Below the pieces are notes generated by a model. That model was not told the DNA's origin, did not search any database, and was given only the letters and a program-made list of their open reading frames with translations. From Actinomycetes bacterium (GTDB lineage: Bacteria; Actinomycetota; Aquicultoria; CAJVYJ01; JAUVQD01), in NCBI GenBank assembly GCA_030605305.1, contig JAUWIO010000013.1, positions 1 to 10,860 on the forward strand: DNA of 10,860 nucleotides. Reading direction: 5' to 3'. The translations under genes were made by a program, and so were the position numbers. Below, piece after piece: positions 6,219-10,860 of the stretch (position 1 is the first letter of the stretch; the number at the start of each line of letters is the position of its first letter).

Positions 6219-6657
6219 GTTTCAAGAGCTCGTACTCGATTTCCCCGCCAGACAGGCGGTCTCCAAGCCTGCCGCCCGTCCACGCTTCACATTCAATAAA
6301 GTATTCATTGCGCTGACCATCGTGGCGTTTGCTTGCTTCGCGCATATGTCCCAGCGCATGCTCATCGCCCAGAACGGCATCGACATAGACCGGCTTAAGT
6401 CGCAAATAAAAGCAGAAGAAAGAGATGCGCAGATCCTCAATGCCAAGGCGACATCACTGAAGTCGCCGGGGCGGATCGAACGATTGGCCGGGCGTCTTGA
6501 TATGGTCAAGCCGGACGGAGTCACTTTTATAGAGGTCCCCTCCCAGCCGCTAGACCCCGCATCTAGCAGTGCGGGTCTGGCTCGAGGAGCGACGTCGTTA
6601 TCGAGACCGGCGGTGCTTGGCCGTCTCGTGGCCAAGCTGAGCTTTCTTGTGAATTAA
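6190..6657 (+). CDS. ftsL: FtsL-like cell-division protein
   Basis: This is a 155-residue bitopic protein in the position where FtsL is always found, between rsmH and ftsI. A cytoplasmic arm of about 35 residues is followed by one transmembrane helix (about 36-57, NKVFIALTIVAFACFAHMSQ) and an extracytoplasmic coiled-coil rich in K, E, D and L (about 62-105), then a low-complexity P/S/A tail. FtsL forms a complex with DivIC/FtsB and FtsQ and activates the FtsW-FtsI septal synthase. Sequence conservation in this family is poor, so the call rests on topology and context. ATG 6190 is the first start after an in-frame TGA at 6184; GAGA (6177-6180) is a modest ribosome site. It overlaps rsmH by 29 bases, and its TAA directly abuts the GTG of ftsI. 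Confidence 0.8.
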   Translation: MQAARQIFPEFQELVLDFPARQAVSKPAARPRFTFNKVFIALTIVAFACFAHMSQRMLIAQNGIDIDRLKSQIKAEERDAQILNAKATSLKSPGRIERLAGRLDMVKPDGVTFIEVPSQPLDPASSSAGLARGATSLSRPAVLGRLVAKLSFLVN

Positions 6658-8379
6658 GTGAGCGATATCATTAGATTTCCCCAGAAAGCACGTAAGAAAG
6701 GGAGTAGGAAGTCGAGTAGGCGGCTTCTTGCTCTCTATTTAGTATGTCTAATAATGTTTTTAGGGATATCCTACCGCCTGGTGGAGCTGCAGGTCGTCGA
6801 GGCCGCGCAACTGAGCGAGAAGGCGAGGACACAAAGATCGATATCGCTTGAGGTGCCGGCGAATCGGGGGGATATCCTGGACCGCAACGGCGAGATCCTG
6901 GCGATGAGTATCGAGAAGGATACGATCTTCGCCACCCCGTATTTTGTCGAGGATACGGCGACCACCGCCAAAGAGCTCGGCAAGATATTCGATGAGGATT
7001 GGGAGCCGATATACGACAAGCTTACCGAGGGCGGGGGCTTCAAGTATCTCCGCCGCAAGGCAGGCCGCTCTATAGCCAAGAAGATTCGGGAAGCGGCGCT
7101 TCCGGGGATCGATATGTATCCGGAAAGCGAGCGCTTTTACCCGGGGGGTACGCTGGCCAGTCATACTATTGGCTTCTTGGGGATGGAGAACAATGCTCTG
7201 ACCGGCCTTGAGCTGGTCTTTGACAAGAAGCTGCGCGGGAAAGCGGGCAGCCTTGAGATGGAAAGGGATACGCAGCAGCGACCGATCCCCGGCACGCCGC
7301 TGATCTCTAATCCGCCGACCCATGGCGAAGATCTAATTCTGACTATCGACAAGAAGATCCAATATAAAGCTCCGGCCGAGCTGAAGAAAGCCGTCGAGGA
7401 CGCCGAAGCGATCGGCGGTTGGGTCATCGTCATGGACAGTGTCTCCGGAGAGGTCCTGGCCATGGCGTGCGAGCCGACCTTCGATCTCAATAAGTTCTCC
7501 CAGGCCGACGAGACGCTCTTTCGGAACCATATCGTCACCGATGTTTATGAGCCCGGTTCCACCATGAAGATCGTGACGGCGGCGGCAGCGCTGGAGGAAG
7601 GGATTTATGTTCCGGAGTCAGTCTTTACTCTTCCCGGGACCCTGGCTATCGGCGGGTATACGATCGGAGAATCCCACCCCCGGGGCCCGGAGATATTCAC
7701 TCTGTCTCAGATCGTCGAGAAGTCCAGCAACATCGGGGCCATCACTCTGGCCCAGGCGCTCGGAAAAGAACGTCTCTATGGCTACGCCGAAGACTTCGGG
7801 TTCACAGCGCCGGTGGGGATCGAATTGCCGGCCGAAGCCCGGGGGATGATCCCGATGCCGGACGACTGGTCGGCGAGTACGTTGGCGACCGTATCCTACG
7901 GTCAGGGCATCTCGGCCACGGCCCTGGAGATGATCAGGGCGGTCAATGTCATACCCAGCGGCGGGACACTGGTCAACCCGACTTTGATCCGTTCGGGAGA
8001 TGATTCAAGCGCCACCTCCGGGGCAATAAACAAACAGGGTGGAAACGGGAAGCGCGTCCTGTCCCGAAAAACGGCGGCCACTATGTCCAAGATACTTCAA
8101 AGGACTGTTGAAACCGGCACAGGCAAACGGGCACAGATACCCGGATTTGCGGTCGGCGGGAAGACAGGCACGGCGAAAAAAGTAGAGCCGGGGGTAGGTT
8201 ATGCGCCCGGGAAGTACATATCTTCTTTTGTCGGATTTACGCCGGTGGAGAAACCGGGCATCACAATTCTGGTCTCGATCAATGAACCGCAGGGTGTTTA
8301 TTACGGCGGAGTGGTCGCTGCGCCGGTATTCGCTGCTGTCGGGGAGTATGCGTTACAGCGCTTGAAAATCACGCCATAA
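6658..8379 (+). CDS. ftsI: Septal peptidoglycan D,D-transpeptidase (class B penicillin-binding protein, FtsI/PBP2b type)
   Basis: This 573-residue protein cross-links peptidoglycan at the division septum with FtsW. A basic cytoplasmic leader (RKKGSRKSSRR) precedes one membrane anchor at about 23-45. The PBP dimerisation (pedestal) domain runs from about 50 to 220 and includes PANRGDILDRNGEILA (67-82) and GLELVFDKKLRG. The transpeptidase domain follows with the three active-site motifs intact: STMK with nucleophile S301 and K304 (after YEPG), SSN at 356-358, and KTGTAKK starting at K502. The protein ends soon after the transpeptidase domain, with no PASTA repeats, unlike several Gram-positive FtsI/SpoVD-type proteins. 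GTG 6658 abuts the previous TAA and has no clear ribosome site, suggesting translation by coupling from ftsL. A 50-base gap separates it from murE. Whether it is vegetative FtsI or a sporulation paralogue cannot be told, but location favours FtsI. Confidence 0.94.
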   Translation: MSDIIRFPQKARKKGSRKSSRRLLALYLVCLIMFLGISYRLVELQVVEAAQLSEKARTQRSISLEVPANRGDILDRNGEILAMSIEKDTIFATPYFVEDTATTAKELGKIFDEDWEPIYDKLTEGGGFKYLRRKAGRSIAKKIREAALPGIDMYPESERFYPGGTLASHTIGFLGMENNALTGLELVFDKKLRGKAGSLEMERDTQQRPIPGTPLISNPPTHGEDLILTIDKKIQYKAPAELKKAVEDAEAIGGWVIVMDSVSGEVLAMACEPTFDLNKFSQADETLFRNHIVTDVYEPGSTMKIVTAAAALEEGIYVPESVFTLPGTLAIGGYTIGESHPRGPEIFTLSQIVEKSSNIGAITLAQALGKERLYGYAEDFGFTAPVGIELPAEARGMIPMPDDWSASTLATVSYGQGISATALEMIRAVNVIPSGGTLVNPTLIRSGDDSSATSGAINKQGGNGKRVLSRKTAATMSKILQRTVETGTGKRAQIPGFAVGGKTGTAKKVEPGVGYAPGKYISSFVGFTPVEKPGITILVSINEPQGVYYGGVVAAPVFAAVGEYALQRLKITP

Positions 8380-8401
8380 GGCGGCTTTTCAGGCGTTTCG
8401 G

Positions 8402-8410
8402 TGCTATTAT
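8402..8410 (+). promoter_or_regulatory. Possible extended -10 promoter before murE
   Basis: TGCTATTAT in the 49-base ftsI-murE gap fits an extended -10 (TGn then TATTAT, five of six bases). No convincing -35 lies at the right distance. A transcript from here would have a leader of only about a dozen bases before GTG 8429. This is a weak candidate. Confidence 0.25.
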
Positions 8411-8428
8411 TGGTATTTAAGCGATTTG

Positions 8429-9886
8429 GTGAAACTCACAGACTTAACAGCTCAGCTGGAGATCGGAGCCTGGGTCGGCGGTGACCCTGATGCCCGGGCT
8501 TTAGCTTACGATTCTCGAAATGTTCGGCCCGGTTCAGTCTTTGTGGCCGTCCCGGGTACCGTCGTGGACGGATACGATTTCATCGAGCAGGCCGTGGCCT
8601 TAGGGGCAGTGGCGGTCGTGGCGGAAAAAGAGTGCCCCGGGCTGAGCGTACCGCAGGTCATCGTCGGTGATTCGCGACGGGCTCTGGCCGAGATGGCCGG
8701 CCGTTTCTTTGACTATCCCAGCCGCCGCCTTCAGTTGCTCGGTGTGACCGGGACAAACGGCAAGACGACCACAGCTTATCTCCTTGAATCCATCTTTAGA
8801 GAGGCGGGCCGCCGCACCGGGCTTATCGGAAGCATCGAGTATCGGATAGACGGGGAGCGCTTTGAAGCCGAACGGACGACCCCGGAGTCACTAGATTTGC
8901 AGCAGATCTTGGCCGCCATGGTCAGTGCCGGGGTCGAGGTGGCCGTAATGGAGGTCTCTTCGCATGCTTTGGCCATGGAACATGTAGACGACTGTAGTTT
9001 TGCCGCTCGGTTATTCACCAACTTAAGCCAAGACCACCTCGACTATCACGCCGATCTCGAAGATTATTTTCAAGCCAAAGCGCGACTCTTCACGGACCCG
9101 TCTTTTGGTTTTGGCCCTACCGTGGTCAATCTTGATGACGAATACGGCCGTCGACTGCTCGCGGATGTCGGCGGGCATTCTTATGGTCGGGACCTCCAGG
9201 CCGATTACCGTATTTCTCAAGTCGCCTACCGTGATGACCGCATGAACTATAAAATAGAGGGAAAGCACGGGGCTCTGGAGATCACGAGCCCTCTGCTGGG
9301 CGACTTCAATGTCAGTAACGGAACGGGAGCGGCGGCTCTGGCGCTCGAGTTGGGCTTGAGCCCAGCGGACGTCGCCGCCGGCATCGGAGCATTGCAGAAA
9401 GTGCCGGGCCGCTTTGAGGCCGTCAATTGCGATCAAGACTTCCATGTTCTTATCGACTACGCCCATACCCCTGACGGGCTGGAGAAAGTATTGACGGCCG
9501 CCCGCGACCTGGCATCGGGCCATCGATTGATCGCGGTCTTTGGTTGCGGCGGGGACAGAGACACAGGAAAGCGGTCGTTGATGGGAGAGATCGGCGCCTC
9601 TCTCAGCGATGTTGCCATCGTTACTTCCGACAATCCGCGCAGCGAGATCCCGCGGGCCATTATCGATGATATCTTGACCGGGATCACTGCTACAGATCAG
9701 TCACACACTAAGGTTAAGGTTGAGCGTGAGGAAGCCATCGATTATGCGATCGGGCAGGCGCGCACCGGAGACGTTGTTGTTATCGCCGGTAAGGGGCATG
9801 AAAACTATCAGCTCGTCAAGGACCAGGTGCTTCCTTTTGATGACCGGATCGTCGCCGAAAAGGCATTAAGGAAACTCTGCGTATGA
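8429..9886 (+). CDS. murE: UDP-N-acetylmuramoyl-L-alanyl-D-glutamate--2,6-diaminopimelate ligase MurE
   Basis: This cytoplasmic ATP-dependent Mur ligase adds the third residue of the stem peptide to UDP-MurNAc-L-Ala-D-Glu. The 485-residue product has usual length. The N-terminal uridine-binding domain includes DSRNVRPGSVFVAVPG (28-43). The central ATPase domain has the P-loop GVTGTNGKTTT (105-115), TTPESLDLQ, MEVSSHAL, and the FTNLSQDHLDYHADLEDYFQAK stretch, split here as FTNLSQDHLDYH plus ADLEDYFQAK, ending in the lysine (K217) expected to be carbamylated. The C-terminal domain has DYAHTPDGLEKVL and FGCGGDRDTGKR. DNPR at 401-404 is the signature for meso-diaminopimelate rather than lysine, although the following SEIP differs slightly from the common (S/T)E(D/E)P. 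GTG 8429 gives a family-like MKLTDL start; TTG 8426 is the alternative, and neither has a clear ribosome site. Its TGA overlaps murF. Confidence 0.95.
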   Translation: MKLTDLTAQLEIGAWVGGDPDARALAYDSRNVRPGSVFVAVPGTVVDGYDFIEQAVALGAVAVVAEKECPGLSVPQVIVGDSRRALAEMAGRFFDYPSRRLQLLGVTGTNGKTTTAYLLESIFREAGRRTGLIGSIEYRIDGERFEAERTTPESLDLQQILAAMVSAGVEVAVMEVSSHALAMEHVDDCSFAARLFTNLSQDHLDYHADLEDYFQAKARLFTDPSFGFGPTVVNLDDEYGRRLLADVGGHSYGRDLQADYRISQVAYRDDRMNYKIEGKHGALEITSPLLGDFNVSNGTGAAALALELGLSPADVAAGIGALQKVPGRFEAVNCDQDFHVLIDYAHTPDGLEKVLTAARDLASGHRLIAVFGCGGDRDTGKRSLMGEIGASLSDVAIVTSDNPRSEIPRAIIDDILTGITATDQSHTKVKVEREEAIDYAIGQARTGDVVVIAGKGHENYQLVKDQVLPFDDRIVAEKALRKLCV

Positions 9887-10860
9887 TGCCGCTGACCGTG
9901 CGCGAGATAATCGATGTAAGCGGCGGCCGCCTGGCGGCCGGCGCTCTTGATTCGATCGTGCTGGGTGTAGCCACCGATTCGCGGGCGGCGCGCCCGGGTG
10001 ACCTGTTCGTCCCGTTGCGCGGCGAGCACTTTGACGGCAATAGATTCGCCGCCGAGGCTTTGGCCGCCGGGGCTACCGCTACTCTTGTCGAGAGCGACGC
10101 CGCCGACGCTCTTTGCCATCACGTTCAGGGGGATCCGGCTTTGGCGGATCGCGCTGTCATAGTAGTCGACGAGGCCCTGGATGCCCTGGGCAGTCTCTCC
10201 TCGACAGTACGAGGCCGTTCAGGGGCCCGCGTGGTCGCGATCACCGGGAGCACCGGGAAGACATCGACTAAAGACCTGTTGAGCGCGGCCCTGGATGGCT
10301 CGCTGAAGGTAGTCGCTACGGCCGGGAACTATAACAATGAGATCGGGTTGCCGTTAACGCTGCTCCGGGCGACGCGGGAGACTGAAGCGATAATCGTAGA
10401 GATGGCGATGCGCGGGCCCGGACAGATCGCTAAGCTGACTGAATACGCTGCTCCCGAGATCGGCGTGATAACCAACGTCGGTCTCTCCCATATTGAACTC
10501 TTAGGCTCACCGGAAGCCATAGCTGAAGCCAAGAGTGAGTTGGCCCTGGCCCTACCGCCGGCGGGACAGTTGATAATCAACGCCGACGACTCTTGGGCGG
10601 GCTTCCTGGCCGAACGGACAAAAGCCGAAGTGTCGACCTTCGGTCGCGACGCTGGGGCGGATTTTCGCATCGAGGACGTCATCCTTGACGACCAGGCTCG
10701 ACCCACCTGGAGAGTTGTCTTCGCCGACCGGCCGGGCCTGTCTGTATCATTGAACGCCCCGGGAGAGCACAACGTGGCTAACGCTACGGCCGCCTTGGCT
10801 GCCGCCTATCACCTGGGGGTCCCACTCGACGTCGCGGCAAAAGCGCTGGCAAAGGCGACA
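9883..10860 (+). CDS. murF: UDP-N-acetylmuramoyl-tripeptide--D-alanyl-D-alanine ligase MurF, 5' part
   Basis: MurF adds D-Ala-D-Ala to UDP-MurNAc-tripeptide, the last cytoplasmic step before transfer to the lipid carrier. The window holds 326 codons and no stop, out of roughly 450 usual, so the C-terminal domain lies beyond the right edge. The N-terminal domain has VATDSRAARPGDLFVPLRGE and HFDGNRFAAEALAAGA. The P-loop TGSTGKTSTKD starts at residue 121 with K126. The following GNYNNEIGLPLTLL and EMAMRGPGQIAKL are strongly MurF-like, as are TNVGLSHIELLGS and NAPGEHNVANA (LNAPGEHNVANATAAL region). ATG 9883 overlaps the murE stop as ATGA and has AAGGA (9868-9872) ten bases upstream; ATG 9886 is a possible alternative. 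It is coupled to murE in the same operon. Confidence 0.95.
   Translation, partial: MMPLTVREIIDVSGGRLAAGALDSIVLGVATDSRAARPGDLFVPLRGEHFDGNRFAAEALAAGATATLVESDAADALCHHVQGDPALADRAVIVVDEALDALGSLSSTVRGRSGARVVAITGSTGKTSTKDLLSAALDGSLKVVATAGNYNNEIGLPLTLLRATRETEAIIVEMAMRGPGQIAKLTEYAAPEIGVITNVGLSHIELLGSPEAIAEAKSELALALPPAGQLIINADDSWAGFLAERTKAEVSTFGRDAGADFRIEDVILDDQARPTWRVVFADRPGLSVSLNAPGEHNVANATAALAAAYHLGVPLDVAAKALAKAT

Overview
The window looks like the chromosome of a Gram-positive-type bacterium with a meso-diaminopimelate cell wall. The evidence is a classic division and cell-wall (dcw) cluster in the order mraZ-rsmH-ftsL-ftsI-murE-murF, a MurE with the DNPR motif, and a YhaM-type exoribonuclease, a family best known from Firmicutes and some deep Actinobacteriota. 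The DNA is moderately GC-rich by eye, apart from one A-rich patch upstream of mraZ. I cannot name the species or settle the phylum. The coding content is mostly core housekeeping, and I see no mobile elements, CRISPR arrays, tRNAs or rRNAs.

Left arm, 1-3037, plus strand: the 3' end of rdgB (nucleotide-pool sanitation) overlaps by ATGA a membrane protein with two tandem RCK (TrkA-N/TrkA-C) units and a two-helix pore-like N-terminus. A short gap then leads to a yhaM-like OB-fold plus HD-domain exoribonuclease. Opposing it, on the minus strand at 3042-4472, is rmuC. Its frame is interrupted by one in-frame TAG at 3873-3875, with the RmuC domain continuing in the same frame on the far side.

Centre, 4473-4802, about 330 bases without a supported gene: this is the divergent control region between rmuC and the dcw operon. 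From left to right it holds a run of roughly helically phased A-tracts (4557-4621), a candidate rmuC promoter, a candidate mraZ promoter whose spacer and -10 carry three TGG repeats at exact 10-base spacing (MraZ boxes), and a leader that can fold through a 9-bp perfect (11-bp with wobbles) closing helix around smaller hairpins, just before the mraZ ribosome binding site.

Right arm, 4803-10860, plus strand: mraZ (autoregulator), rsmH (16S rRNA methyltransferase), an FtsL-like bitopic protein, ftsI (septal transpeptidase), murE and the first 326 codons of murF. The genes are tightly packed or overlap, as expected of one operon: MraZ sets expression, FtsL and FtsI build the septum, and MurE and MurF make the UDP-MurNAc-pentapeptide precursor. 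A weak extended -10 element lies before murE.

No wholly new multi-gene system is evident. The items most worth checking are the structured mraZ leader, the amber codon in rmuC, and the degenerate selectivity filter of the tandem-RCK channel-like protein.
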